Part shown: positions 24,812 through 32,715 of the stretch, piece after piece | Layout of the letters: each line of letters starts with the position of its first letter | How positions within the stretch are numbered: position 1 is the first letter of the stretch | Source of the DNA: Streptomyces vinaceus | GTDB lineage: Bacteria; Actinomycetota; Actinomycetes; Streptomycetales; Streptomycetaceae | Length of the DNA: 64,000 nt | NCBI RefSeq assembly: GCF_008704935.1 | Contig: NZ_CP023692.1 | Span: forward strand, 4,927,001 to 4,991,000 | Reading direction: 5' to 3' | Made by a program: the position numbers and the translations under genes | Notes under the pieces: model-generated | Seen by the model: the letters and a program-made list of their open reading frames with translations, nothing else | What the model was told of the DNA's origin: nothing | Database searches by the model: none

Positions 24812-26512
24812 GTGAACGACCGACAGGATCCGTACGACCCGTACGCCCAGGAGCAGCAGCTCATCGGCTACGACCCGTACGGGCGGCCGGTGTACGGCCA
24901 GGTGCCCGCGCAGCCCGCCCCCGGGCAGCAGCAGTACGAGCAGGCGTACGAGCAGCCGTACGGCTACGACCCGCAGGGCTACGGCCAGCAGGCCTACTAC
25001 CCGCAGCAGCCCCAGCAGCCGGCCGCGCCCGAGTACGGGCAGCAGGAGTACCCCGCTCACCAGGAGTACCCGCAGGCCCCCGGCTACGGGTACGAGACGC
25101 AGCAGACCCAGCAGTGGATCCCGCAGCAGGCCGCCCCGGAACAGCAGGCCGCCGCTCCCGCTCCCGCCCCGGCCCCCGAGGCCGAGCCCGGGCCGTCGCG
25201 CGCCGACCGGGTCCCCGAACCGCGCCGGCCCGGCGGTGACCCGTCCGCCCCGGACTGCCGCACCGAGCAGTTCGCGTTCATCGACCAGCCGGACGAGGAG
25301 TCCGAGGACGTCATCGACTGGCTCAAGTTCACCGAGAGCCGGACCGAGCGCCGCGAGGAGGCCCGCCGCCGCGGCCGCAACCGGGTGGTCGCCCTCATCG
25401 TCGTCCTCGCCCTCTTCGTCGTCGGCGGCGTCGGCTACCTCTGGTACGCGGGCAAGCTGCCCTTCCTCGACGGCCCCGGTCAGAAGGAGGACGCGGCGGC
25501 CGCCTCCGGGCCGCAGAAGCGCGACATGATCGTCGTCCACCTGCACAACACCAAGAAGGGCGGCACCTCCACGGCGCTGCTCGTCGACAACGTCACCACC
25601 AAGAAGGGCGCCACCGTCCTCCTGCCGAACACGCTCGGCGTCGCGAAGGACGACGGCACCGCCGCGGCCCTCGGCAAGGCGGTCGAGGAGGGCGGCGTGG
25701 GCGTCAAGGACTCCCTCGACTCGGTGCTCGGCACCCACATCGGCGGCACCTGGCGCCTGGACACCCCCTTCCTGGAGAACCTGGTCGAGCTGGTCGGCGG
25801 CATCGAGACCGACACCGACGTCGCGGTCCCGGCCGACGACGCCGCCAAGATCCCGGCCGTGGGGCAGGGCCCGAAGCAGCACCTCAGCGGTGCGATGGCC
25901 GTCGCGTACGCCACGTACCGCGGCCAGGGCGAGCCCGAGGCCAAGCAGCTCGACCGGCTCGGCAAGGTGCTCTACGGAGTGCTGCGCAAGGTGCCAGGGG
26001 ACGCGAAGTCGGCGACCGTCACGGTCGAGAGCATGGGCCAGATCCTCGACCCCTCCCTGAACGCACAGGCCCTCGGCACGCTGCTGTCCAAGCTCGGCGA
26101 GCACGCCAAGGAGGGCGCGTACCGTACGGACGTCCTCGCGGTGAAGCCGGACGGGACGCTCACCGACGACGCCAACAAGAACGTCGTCAAGGAGGTGCTC
26201 GGCGGCAGCTTCAACGCGGCCCAGGCCGGCAGCGCACCCCGCGTCGGCCTCAAGGACGCCACCGGCGACGAGAAGACGCAGGTCACGGCGAAGGCGGCGC
26301 TGCTCAACGGCGGCTACACCTTCGTGGACGGCGGCAAGGCCGACAAGACCCAGCCCGCCACGCAGATCACGTACCAGGACGACGCGCAGCGGGCCAAGGC
26401 GGTCGAGGTGGCCAAGACCCTGGGCCTGCCGGAGACCGTCGTGAAGAAGGGCGAGAACGCGGTGAACGCGGACATCGTGGTGACCCTGGGCAAGGACTAC
26501 AAACCGTCCTGA
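24812..26512 (+). CDS. Divergent LytR-CpsA-Psr (LCP)/LytR_C domain protein
   Basis: 566 residues from GTG. The long N-terminal region (about 1-190) is Gln/Tyr/Pro-rich (PYGYDPQGYGQQ-like repeats), followed by one transmembrane helix (about 192-213). The extracytoplasmic part has an LCP-like core (about 230-400: LENLVELVGGIETDTDV and LSGAMAVAYATYRGQG) and a LytR_C domain (about 465-566). LCP enzymes attach glycopolymers to peptidoglycan. Here the usual catalytic Arg/Asp stretch (SIPRD) reads LLPNTLG and the RxQRQQ element is replaced, so activity is doubtful. By position it may be the counterpart of S. coelicolor PdtA, but I could not check orthology. Confidence 0.75.
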   Translation: MNDRQDPYDPYAQEQQLIGYDPYGRPVYGQVPAQPAPGQQQYEQAYEQPYGYDPQGYGQQAYYPQQPQQPAAPEYGQQEYPAHQEYPQAPGYGYETQQTQQWIPQQAAPEQQAAAPAPAPAPEAEPGPSRADRVPEPRRPGGDPSAPDCRTEQFAFIDQPDEESEDVIDWLKFTESRTERREEARRRGRNRVVALIVVLALFVVGGVGYLWYAGKLPFLDGPGQKEDAAAASGPQKRDMIVVHLHNTKKGGTSTALLVDNVTTKKGATVLLPNTLGVAKDDGTAAALGKAVEEGGVGVKDSLDSVLGTHIGGTWRLDTPFLENLVELVGGIETDTDVAVPADDAAKIPAVGQGPKQHLSGAMAVAYATYRGQGEPEAKQLDRLGKVLYGVLRKVPGDAKSATVTVESMGQILDPSLNAQALGTLLSKLGEHAKEGAYRTDVLAVKPDGTLTDDANKNVVKEVLGGSFNAAQAGSAPRVGLKDATGDEKTQVTAKAALLNGGYTFVDGGKADKTQPATQITYQDDAQRAKAVEVAKTLGLPETVVKKGENAVNADIVVTLGKDYKPS

Positions 26513-26534
26513 CCGGGCACGGGCGGGCGGCCCG

Positions 26535-26560
26535 GCCCGCGCGCACCGCTGCGCGCGGGC
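26535..26560 (+). terminator. Hairpin after the LCP-like gene
   Basis: A perfect 10-bp GC-only stem (26535-26544 with 26551-26560) with a 6-base loop, 22 bases after the stop codon. Confidence 0.65.
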
Positions 26561-26620
26561 GGGGTCGGCGGTACATGAGACCCTTGTATGGATCTGCCCG
26601 CCAACCCGAAAGCATGGCCA

Positions 26621-27067
26621 GTGACCGCCACGGACCGCTCCATCGAGCTCATCACCGCCGCCGCCCAGGCCGCGGCCGACCGGCTCGCGCACGACATCAT
26701 CGCGTACGACGTCAGCGACGTGCTGTCGATCACCGACGCCTTCCTGCTCGCCTCGGCGCCCAACGACCGCCAGGTCAAGTCGATCGTCGACGAGATCGAG
26801 GAGCGTCTGCTCAAGGAGCTCGGCGCCAAGCCGGTGCGCCGCGAGGGCGACCGCGACGCCCGCTGGATCCTGCTCGACTACATCGACATCGTCGTCCACG
26901 TGCAGCACAGCGAGGAGCGGGTCTTCTACGCGCTGGAGCGCCTGTGGAAGGACTGCCCCGAGATCGAGCTGCCCGAGGACGCCAAGCTCACCAAGGGCAA
27001 GGCGGAGGAGCACGCCAAGCTGCGCGAGGCGGCGGGCGACGACGAGCTGGACGGTGATCTGTTCTGA
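26621..27067 (+). CDS. rsfS: Ribosomal silencing factor RsfS
   Basis: 148 residues from GTG 26621 (MTATDRSIEL), which matches the usual Streptomyces start; an ATG at 26588 would add 11 residues. RsfS binds L14 on the 50S subunit and blocks joining in slow growth. Family features are AYDVSDVLSITDAFLLASAPNDRQVKSIVDEIEE, EGDRDARWILLDYIDIVVHV and the RVFYALERLW segment. The charged C-terminus is longer than in E. coli. Its TGA overlaps the start of the histidine phosphatase gene by 4 bases (CTGA). Confidence 0.93.
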   Translation: MTATDRSIELITAAAQAAADRLAHDIIAYDVSDVLSITDAFLLASAPNDRQVKSIVDEIEERLLKELGAKPVRREGDRDARWILLDYIDIVVHVQHSEERVFYALERLWKDCPEIELPEDAKLTKGKAEEHAKLREAAGDDELDGDLF

Positions 27068-27720
27068 GCGCGACCGCCACCCGCAAGACGGGCCGGAAGA
27101 TCGTTCTCTGGCGCCACGGCCAGACCTCGTGGAACCTGGAGCGCCGCTTCCAGGGCTCCACGGACATCGAGCTGACCGACACGGGTGTGGCGCAGGCGCG
27201 CCGCGCCGCCCGGCTGCTCGCCTCTCTGAAGCCGGTCGCCATCGTGGCCTCGGACCTGCGGCGGGCTTCCGCCACGGCCGCCGAGCTGGCCGCCGTCACG
27301 GGGCTGCCCGTGGCGCACGACGCCGCGCTGCGCGAGACGTACGCCGGTGAGTGGCAGGGCCTCACGCACGAAGAGATCATCGCGAAGTACGGCGAGCAGT
27401 ACGCGGCGTGGAAGCGCGGCGAGCCCGTGCGCCGCGGCGGCGGCGAACTGGAGACCGAGGTCGCCGACCGCGCGGCGCCGGTGGTGCTGGAGCACGCAGG
27501 CCGGCTGCCGGACGGCGGCACGCTCGTCGTGGTCAGCCACGGCGGCACCATCCGTACGACGATCGGCCGGCTGCTGGGCCTGGACGCGCGCGACTGGGAG
27601 AGCCTGGGCGGGCTCTCCAACTGCTGCTGGTCGGTCCTCGGCGAGGGCGCGCGCGGCTGGCGTCTGATGGAGCACAACGCCGGCACGCTGCCGGAACCGG
27701 TGCTCGGCGACGACGACTGA
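27064..27720 (+). CDS. Histidine phosphatase family protein with apparent CTG start
   Basis: 218 residues if translation begins at CTG 27064. The catalytic motif WRHGQTSWN (phosphohistidine His and Arg) is near residue 15 and the second catalytic His is in VVSHGGTIRTT; GEWQGLTHEEI is also conserved. The first conventional start, GTG 27187, lies downstream of RHG and would remove the active site. In-frame TGA at 27055 blocks anything further upstream, and CTG 27064 is the only NTG codon before the motif. It overlaps the rsfS stop, so translational coupling is likely. The family includes phosphoglycerate mutases and broad phosphatases; the substrate is unknown. Confidence 0.88.
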   Translation: MSATATRKTGRKIVLWRHGQTSWNLERRFQGSTDIELTDTGVAQARRAARLLASLKPVAIVASDLRRASATAAELAAVTGLPVAHDAALRETYAGEWQGLTHEEIIAKYGEQYAAWKRGEPVRRGGGELETEVADRAAPVVLEHAGRLPDGGTLVVVSHGGTIRTTIGRLLGLDARDWESLGGLSNCCWSVLGEGARGWRLMEHNAGTLPEPVLGDDD

Positions 27721-27760
27721 GCCCGCCTCAGGGCGGCTCCCGCCCGGCTCCCACCCGGAT

Positions 27761-27790
27761 TTCACTTTCCGTCTGGTCACAGGCTAGAGT
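27761..27790 (+). promoter_or_regulatory. Probable promoter of the first tRNA-Ala
   Basis: TTCACT (27761-27766), 18 bases, then TAGAGT (27785-27790), about 50 bases before the tRNA 5' end. Confidence 0.5.
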
Positions 27791-27843
27791 TCTTCTTGTT
27801 CGCAGCGCGGAACACCGGAAACGGGGGGAGCGCGGCGGAGAGC

Positions 27844-27916
27844 GGGGCTATAGCTCAGTTGGTAGAGCGCCTGCATGGCATGCAGGAGGTCAGGAGTTCA
27901 ATTCTCCTTAGCTCCA
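27844..27916 (+). tRNA. tRNA-Ala (GGC)
   Basis: A 73-base cloverleaf with acceptor GGGGCTA/TAGCTCC (one G-T pair), D-arm GCTC...GAGC, anticodon stem CCTGC/GCAGG with loop ATGGCAT (anticodon GGC) and T-arm AGGAG/CTCCT with loop TTCAATT. The discriminator is A and CCA is not encoded. It is identical to the copy at 28490. Confidence 0.97.
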
Positions 27917-27921
27917 CAATC

Positions 27922-27953
27922 AGGATCCCGTCCCCAACAGGGGGCGGGATCCT
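27922..27953 (+). terminator. Terminator of the first tRNA-Ala
   Basis: A 14-bp stem (27922-27935 with 27940-27953, one T-G pair) with loop AACA, starting 5 bases after the tRNA and followed by a T-rich stretch. Confidence 0.8.
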
Positions 27954-28060
27954 TCCGTTTGTTCCTTCGGTGCCTGCTGACCTGCCCCGTACCCGCGTGG
28001 CAGAATCGGGACCGCCGGAGGGGGAGTCGACGGCCCGACGTGGGAGGGAGTCGCTGACGG

Positions 28061-28294
28061 ATGGGTGCACACCGGCGGCGGTGCGACTGGTGCAACAACG
28101 GCACGCCGATCGTGCGGGACATGGACCCGGTCAACCCCGACTACCAGTACTGGTGCGAGGAATGCGCGCGGGCGCTGATCATAAAAGGCGACCCGATCGA
28201 GACGTACCGTGAGCTGGAGGGGGAGCCGATCTATGGGCGGCTGCTCGACGAGCACTGCACGCTCAAGCGGTTCTACCAGTTCGCGAGAGCCTGA
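28061..28294 (+). CDS. Small Cys-rich (zinc-ribbon-like) protein
   Basis: 77 residues. Two CxxC pairs, CDWC and CEEC, 24 residues apart, suggest a structural zinc site; an additional Cys is in EHCTLKRFYQF. The start MGAHRRR is basic. No enzymatic motif is seen. It is encoded alone between two identical tRNA-Ala genes, each with its own terminator. I know of no function. The coding quality is good (clear GC3 bias), so I consider it real. Confidence 0.7.
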   Translation: MGAHRRRCDWCNNGTPIVRDMDPVNPDYQYWCEECARALIIKGDPIETYRELEGEPIYGRLLDEHCTLKRFYQFARA

Positions 28295-28397
28295 CCCGGG
28301 CCTGAGCCCGGGCCCGTCGGCGTCCGCGACGGGCAACGCGGTTCACGACGGACAACAGGGATGAATCGGGCAAACCTCTGCGCCCGGAAACCGATTT

Positions 28398-28425
28398 TTG
28401 GACCTGGGGCATGACCGTGTAATGT
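28398..28425 (+). promoter_or_regulatory. Probable promoter of the second tRNA-Ala
   Basis: TTGGAC (28398-28403), 16 bases, then TAATGT (28420-28425), with about 64 bases to the tRNA. A good vegetative match. Confidence 0.6.
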
Positions 28426-28489
28426 TCTCGATGTCGCCAGGGGGAACCGGCAAGGGAAACCGAGCAAGGGCCCGGCGGCAGAGGAACAA

Positions 28490-28562
28490 GGGGCTATAGC
28501 TCAGTTGGTAGAGCGCCTGCATGGCATGCAGGAGGTCAGGAGTTCAATTCTCCTTAGCTCCA
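28490..28562 (+). tRNA. tRNA-Ala (GGC), second copy
   Basis: The same 73 bases as 27844-27916, including anticodon GGC and no encoded CCA. The flanking sequences differ apart from a shared CA(CA) after the discriminator, so the duplication is limited to the gene itself. Confidence 0.97.
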
Positions 28563-28567
28563 CAGAA

Positions 28568-28604
28568 GAGAAGCGGGCCACCCGGATCGGGTGGCCCGCT
28601 TCTC
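28568..28604 (+). terminator. Terminator of the second tRNA-Ala
   Basis: A perfect 17-bp stem (28568-28584 with 28588-28604) with loop GAT, 5 bases after the tRNA. Confidence 0.85.
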
Positions 28605-28656
28605 GTTGTGCGGAACGGTCGAGCGGCCGCCGGACCCGCTGCGGTACCCTGGCGCC

Positions 28657-28695
28657 ATGCGTGCCGTACGCCTTCTGCTTACCGAGCCGCGCTGA
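28657..28695 (+). CDS. leuS leader peptide
   Basis: A 12-residue open frame, MRAVRLLLTEPR, with three consecutive Leu codons (CTT CTG CTT). CTT is rare in this genome, which should make the ribosome sensitive to charged tRNA-Leu. It has no ribosome binding site: TACCCT (28645-28650) lies 6 bases before the ATG, so the transcript probably starts at or next to the ATG and is leaderless. It is followed by an attenuator-like terminator and then leuS. Confidence 0.75.
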   Translation: MRAVRLLLTEPR

Positions 28696-28701
28696 TCAGT
28701 A

Positions 28702-28760
28702 CCGACCCTCCGAGACGGTCGGCATCGGCGCGGCGCCCCCTCCTGTGCGAGGGGTTTTTT
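28702..28760 (+). promoter_or_regulatory. leuS: leuS transcription attenuator
   Basis: Two hairpins follow the leader peptide: CCGACC/GGTCGG (28702-28707 with 28717-28722) and a terminator stem CCCCTC/GAGGGG (28737-28742 with 28749-28754) followed by six T. The T-run is notable because most terminators here lack one. The end of the leader ORF (28686-28692) can also pair with 28728-28734, giving a ribosome-dependent alternative fold. Leu-codon leaders with attenuators have been predicted before leucine genes in actinobacteria by comparative genomics; the mechanism here is inferred. Confidence 0.7.
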
Positions 28761-28810
28761 CGTTTGGGCAGGCAGAGACGGCAGAGACGATCGATGGAGC
28801 TTCTGGAATC

Positions 28811-31681
28811 ATGAGCGAGACGAACACCCCGGCCCCCGAGGCGGCCGAGGCGCACCGTTACACGGCTGCCATGGCCGCCGACATCGAGGCACGCTGGCAG
28901 GACGTATGGGACGCGCAGGGCACGTACGAGGCCCCGAACCCGTCCGGTGACCTGGCCGGTGACGCGGAGGTCGTCGCGCGCCCCAAGAAGTTCATCATGG
29001 ACATGTTCCCGTACCCGTCCGGTGCGGGCCTGCACGTCGGCCACCCGCTGGGGTACATCGCCACCGACGTCTACGCCCGCCACCAGCGGATGAGCGGCCA
29101 CAACGTCCTGCACACCCTGGGCTTCGACGCCTTCGGCCTGCCGGCCGAGCAGTACGCCGTGCAGACCGGCACGCACCCGCGCGTCTCCACCGAGGCGAAC
29201 ATCGAGAACATGAAGGTCCAGCTGCGCCGGCTGGGCCTGGGCCACGACAAGCGCCGCTCGTTCGCGACCATCGACCCGGACTACTACAAGTGGACCCAGT
29301 GGATCTTCCTGCAGATCTACAACTCCTGGTACGACGCGGACGCGGCCAAGGCCCGCCCGATCGCCGAGCTGGTCGCCGCCTTCGAGGACGGCTCCCGTGA
29401 GGTCCCCGGGGGCCGCTCCTGGGCCGCGCTGACCGCGGGCGAGCGGGCCGACGTACTGAACGAGTACCGGCTGGCGTACGCCTCGGACGCGCCCGTGAAC
29501 TGGTGCCCCGGGCTCGGCACCGTCCTGGCCAACGAGGAGGTCACCGCGGACGGCCGCTCCGAGCGCGGCAACTTCCCGGTCTTCAAGGCCAAGCTGAGCC
29601 AGTGGAACATGCGGATCACCGCCTACGCGGACCGCCTGCTGGACGACCTGGACGCGCTGGACTGGCCCGAGGCCATCAAGCTGCAGCAGCGCAACTGGAT
29701 CGGCCGCAGCGAGGGCGCGCGCGTCGACTTCGCGGTCGGCGACGACGCCATCACGGTGTTCACCACCCGTCCCGACACGCTGTTCGGCGCCACCTACATG
29801 GTGCTGGCGCCCGAGCACGCGCTGGTCGAGAAGATCGTCCCGGCCGAGTGGCCCGAGGGCACGCACCAGGTGTGGACCGGCGGCGCCGCGACCCCCGGCG
29901 AGGCCGTGGACGCGTACCGCAAGCAGGCCGCCGCCAAGTCGGACGTCGAGCGGCAGGCCGAGGCCAAGGACAAGACCGGTGTCTTCACCGGCGCCTACGC
30001 GGTCAACCCCGTCAGCGGCGACCGGGTCCCCGTCTTCATCGCCGACTACGTCCTGATGGGCTACGGCACCGGCGCGATCATGGCCGTCCCGGCGCACGAC
30101 GGCCGCGACTTCGAGTTCGCGCGCGCCTTCGAGCTGCCGATGCGCTGCGTCGTGCAGCCCTCGGACGACCGCGACGCCGACCCGGCGGAGTGGGAGGACG
30201 CGTTCTCCTCGTACGACGGCACCATCGTGAACTCGACCGGAGACGGCATCTCCCTGGACGGCCTGGGCGTCGTCGAGGCGAAGGCCGCCATCACCGCCTG
30301 GCTGGCCGAGCGGGGCATCGGCGAGGGGACCGTCAACTTCCGCCTGCGCGACTGGCTGTTCAGCCGCCAGCGCTACTGGGGCGAGCCCTTCCCGATCGTC
30401 TACGACGAGGAGGGCGTCGCGCACGCGCTGCCCGCCTCGATGCTGCCGCTGGAACTGCCCGAGGTCGAGGACTACTCGCCGCGCACCTTCGAGCCCGACG
30501 ACGCCGGCTCGAAGCCGGAGACCCCGCTGTCGCGGAACGAAGAGTGGGTCAACGTCGAGCTGGACCTGGGCGACGGGCGCGGGGTGCGCTCCTACCGCCG
30601 CGAGACCAACACCATGCCCAACTGGGCCGGTTCCTGCTGGTACGAGCTGCGCTACCTGGACCCGCACAACGCGTCGGCCCTGGTGGACCCGGAGATCGAG
30701 CAGTACTGGATGGGTCCGCGCGAGGGCGCGCCGCACGGCGGCGTCGACCTGTACGTGGGCGGCGCCGAGCACGCGGTGCTGCACCTGCTGTACGCGCGCT
30801 TCTGGTCGAAGGTGCTGTTCGACCTGGGCCACGTGTCCTCGGCCGAGCCGTTCCACAAGCTGTTCAACCAGGGCATGATCCAGGCGTACGCTTACACCGA
30901 CGAGCGCGGGGTGTACGTCCCGGCCGCCGAGGTCGAGGAGCGCGACGGCGGCTGGTTCTACGAGGGCAAGCAGGTCAAGCGCGAGCACGGCAAGATGGGC
31001 AAGTCCCTGAAGAACGCCGTCACGCCGGACGAGATCTGCGAGGAGTACGGCGCGGACACCCTGCGCCTGTACGAGATGGCGATGGGTCCGCTGGACGTCT
31101 CGCGCCCGTGGGACACGCGGGCCGTGGTGGGCCAGTACCGGCTGCTGCAGCGCCTGTGGCGCAACATCGTCGACGAGGAGAGCGGCGCCGTGACGGTCGT
31201 CGACTCCGAGCCGGGCGAGGAGACCCTGCGCGCGCTGCACAAGGCGATCGACGGGGCCGGCGCGGACATGGCGGGGCTGCGCTTCAACACCGCCATCGCC
31301 AAGATCACCGAGCTGAACAACTTCCTGACCAAGGCCGGCCGCCCGCTGGAGCGCTCGGTCGCGGAGCGGCTGGTGCTGCTGATCGCCCCGCTGGCCCCGC
31401 ACATCGCGGAGGAGCTGTGGCACCGCCTGGGCCACTCCGACTCGGTGGTCCACCGGGACTTCCCGGTCGCGGACCCGGCGTACGTCGTGGACGAGAGCGT
31501 GACCTGCGTCGTGCAGATCAAGGGCAAAGTCAAGGCGCGCCTGGAGGTGCCGCCGACGATCTCCGAGGGTGACCTGGAGCAGCTGGCGCTGGCCGACGGG
31601 GCGGTCGTGGCGGCCCTGGGTGGGGCCGAGATCCGCAAGGTGATCGTGCGCGCGCCGAAGCTGGTGAACATCGTCGTGTGA
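28811..31681 (+). CDS. leuS: Leucyl-tRNA synthetase
   Basis: 956 residues from ATG 28811 (MSETNTPAPEA). This class Ia synthetase charges tRNA-Leu. The HIGH motif is HVGH in PYPSGAGLHVGHPLGY (about residues 70-85). The CP1 editing domain spans about 250-450, with the TTRPDTLFGATYMVLAPEH threonine-rich editing site and GTGAIMAVPAHDGRDFEFA. The KMSKS loop appears as KMGKS (HGKMGKSLKN). The C-terminal domain ends in VKARLEVPPTISE and a VRAPKLVNIVV tail. Expression is probably governed by the leader peptide and attenuator upstream. Confidence 0.97.
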   Translation: MSETNTPAPEAAEAHRYTAAMAADIEARWQDVWDAQGTYEAPNPSGDLAGDAEVVARPKKFIMDMFPYPSGAGLHVGHPLGYIATDVYARHQRMSGHNVLHTLGFDAFGLPAEQYAVQTGTHPRVSTEANIENMKVQLRRLGLGHDKRRSFATIDPDYYKWTQWIFLQIYNSWYDADAAKARPIAELVAAFEDGSREVPGGRSWAALTAGERADVLNEYRLAYASDAPVNWCPGLGTVLANEEVTADGRSERGNFPVFKAKLSQWNMRITAYADRLLDDLDALDWPEAIKLQQRNWIGRSEGARVDFAVGDDAITVFTTRPDTLFGATYMVLAPEHALVEKIVPAEWPEGTHQVWTGGAATPGEAVDAYRKQAAAKSDVERQAEAKDKTGVFTGAYAVNPVSGDRVPVFIADYVLMGYGTGAIMAVPAHDGRDFEFARAFELPMRCVVQPSDDRDADPAEWEDAFSSYDGTIVNSTGDGISLDGLGVVEAKAAITAWLAERGIGEGTVNFRLRDWLFSRQRYWGEPFPIVYDEEGVAHALPASMLPLELPEVEDYSPRTFEPDDAGSKPETPLSRNEEWVNVELDLGDGRGVRSYRRETNTMPNWAGSCWYELRYLDPHNASALVDPEIEQYWMGPREGAPHGGVDLYVGGAEHAVLHLLYARFWSKVLFDLGHVSSAEPFHKLFNQGMIQAYAYTDERGVYVPAAEVEERDGGWFYEGKQVKREHGKMGKSLKNAVTPDEICEEYGADTLRLYEMAMGPLDVSRPWDTRAVVGQYRLLQRLWRNIVDEESGAVTVVDSEPGEETLRALHKAIDGAGADMAGLRFNTAIAKITELNNFLTKAGRPLERSVAERLVLLIAPLAPHIAEELWHRLGHSDSVVHRDFPVADPAYVVDESVTCVVQIKGKVKARLEVPPTISEGDLEQLALADGAVVAALGGAEIRKVIVRAPKLVNIVV

Positions 31682-31773
31682 CCCTGTTGGTCGGGGCCTG
31701 TACGGCCCCGCTGGTCAGGGCCCGGGTGACCCCGCTGGTCAGGGCCTGGTGACCTCGCTGGTCAGGGTCTAGG
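31680..31773 (+). repeat. Degenerate 23-bp tandem repeat after leuS
   Basis: Four consecutive units, three of 23 bp and a first of 25 bp, share GCTGGTCAGGGCC with small changes. The array begins at the leuS stop codon and ends just before the leuS terminator hairpin. It is non-coding. Confidence 0.75.
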
Positions 31774-31784
31774 GGTTGTCCCGT

Positions 31785-31827
31785 ACGGGCAGGTTGGGGG
31801 TTCGATTGGAACCCCCGGCCTGCCCGT
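31785..31827 (+). terminator. leuS terminator
   Basis: A two-tier hairpin: 9-bp stem 31785-31793 with 31819-31827 enclosing an 8-bp stem 31796-31803 with 31809-31816. Confidence 0.8.
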
Positions 31828-31875
31828 GGCGTTTACGGTGGAGGGGACGGAAACGGCAGGGGAAGGGAGCCTCTT

Positions 31876-32619
31876 ATGGAGGCGGGCGCGTTGATCATTA
31901 TCTTTGCCCTGTTGGTGCTGTTCGCCTTCCTGGGGCTGGGAGCCTGGGCCACCGTGAAGGCGGTCGGGGCGGCGAAGCGCGGCGTGGACCGTACGATCAC
32001 CCAGGCCCGCCGCACCGTGGAGGACACGGCGCTCAGGGCCAAGAGCTTCGGCCAGGTGGGCGTGGCGGGGTCGCTGGCGCAGCTGCGGCTGGACCTGCGC
32101 ACCTCGATGCGGGCCACGCAGCAGGCGCTGTACCAGGGCGTCCAGGCGGACGCCTCGCTGAAGGAGTCGATCGGGTTGTTCGAGCGGCTCAGCGCGCACG
32201 GCTACGAGCTGGACGACGAGCTGAAGCGGCTGGAGCAGGAGCCGGACCGGGCGCGGACCGGCGCGATGCTGCCCGAGCTGAGGGAACGGACCGCCAAGAT
32301 CACGGAGGCGGCGGACTCGCTGCGGTGGGCCGCCCGCGACCGGGCCCGGCGCTTCGCCGAGGACGACCTGTCGGCGCTGTCGGCGCAGATCGAGGTCGAA
32401 TCGGGGGCGCTGCGGGACTGGTCCCGCGAATCGGTGGACGACCTGGCGGCGGCGGCCGCGGCCTGGGACGCGCAGCAGCCGCCCGCGGGGCGGGCCACCT
32501 CTGCCGGCCCGTCCGGTCCTGCCGCGCGGACCCCGGAGCCCCCGGCGGCCCTGAACCCGACGCCCCCGCGGAGCGGCTACCCGTGGCAGAAGGCGCCGCG
32601 GCCGGAGACCACGACCTGA
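31876..32619 (+). CDS. Conserved single-pass membrane protein
   Basis: 247 residues from ATG 31876, preceded by AAGGGAG. One N-terminal transmembrane helix (about residues 5-25) is followed by a long helical cytoplasmic domain (about 30-200) rich in Leu, Arg and Glu, with probable coiled coil, and a Pro/Ala-rich tail. The layout resembles membrane-anchored coiled-coil proteins of the DUF948 kind, but no diagnostic motif supports that. The function is unknown. It is transcribed alone between leuS and the degV gene. Confidence 0.75.
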   Translation: MEAGALIIIFALLVLFAFLGLGAWATVKAVGAAKRGVDRTITQARRTVEDTALRAKSFGQVGVAGSLAQLRLDLRTSMRATQQALYQGVQADASLKESIGLFERLSAHGYELDDELKRLEQEPDRARTGAMLPELRERTAKITEAADSLRWAARDRARRFAEDDLSALSAQIEVESGALRDWSRESVDDLAAAAAAWDAQQPPAGRATSAGPSGPAARTPEPPAALNPTPPRSGYPWQKAPRPETTT

Positions 32620-32715
32620 GCCGCGGGCGCCGAGCGGCCCCCACGCGGAACCTTTCCCGGTCCCCGGCCAGGGCCGGGCTGCCGTCGCGCCCCCACTGGC
32701 GGTAACCTCCGGCTC

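Noticed and set aside
27187..27720. Histidine phosphatase starting at GTG 27187
   Set aside because: It would lack the RHG catalytic motif encoded just upstream in the same frame.
28061..28294. The interval between the two tRNAs as an integrated element with cargo
   Set aside because: Only one small ORF of normal composition is present, with no integrase; each tRNA keeps its own promoter and terminator.
31796..31816. Sequence resembling a tRNA T-arm (GGGGGTTCGATT)
   Set aside because: The downstream arm continues as an unbroken hairpin with GAACCCCC and no acceptor or anticodon arm is present; it is part of the leuS terminator.
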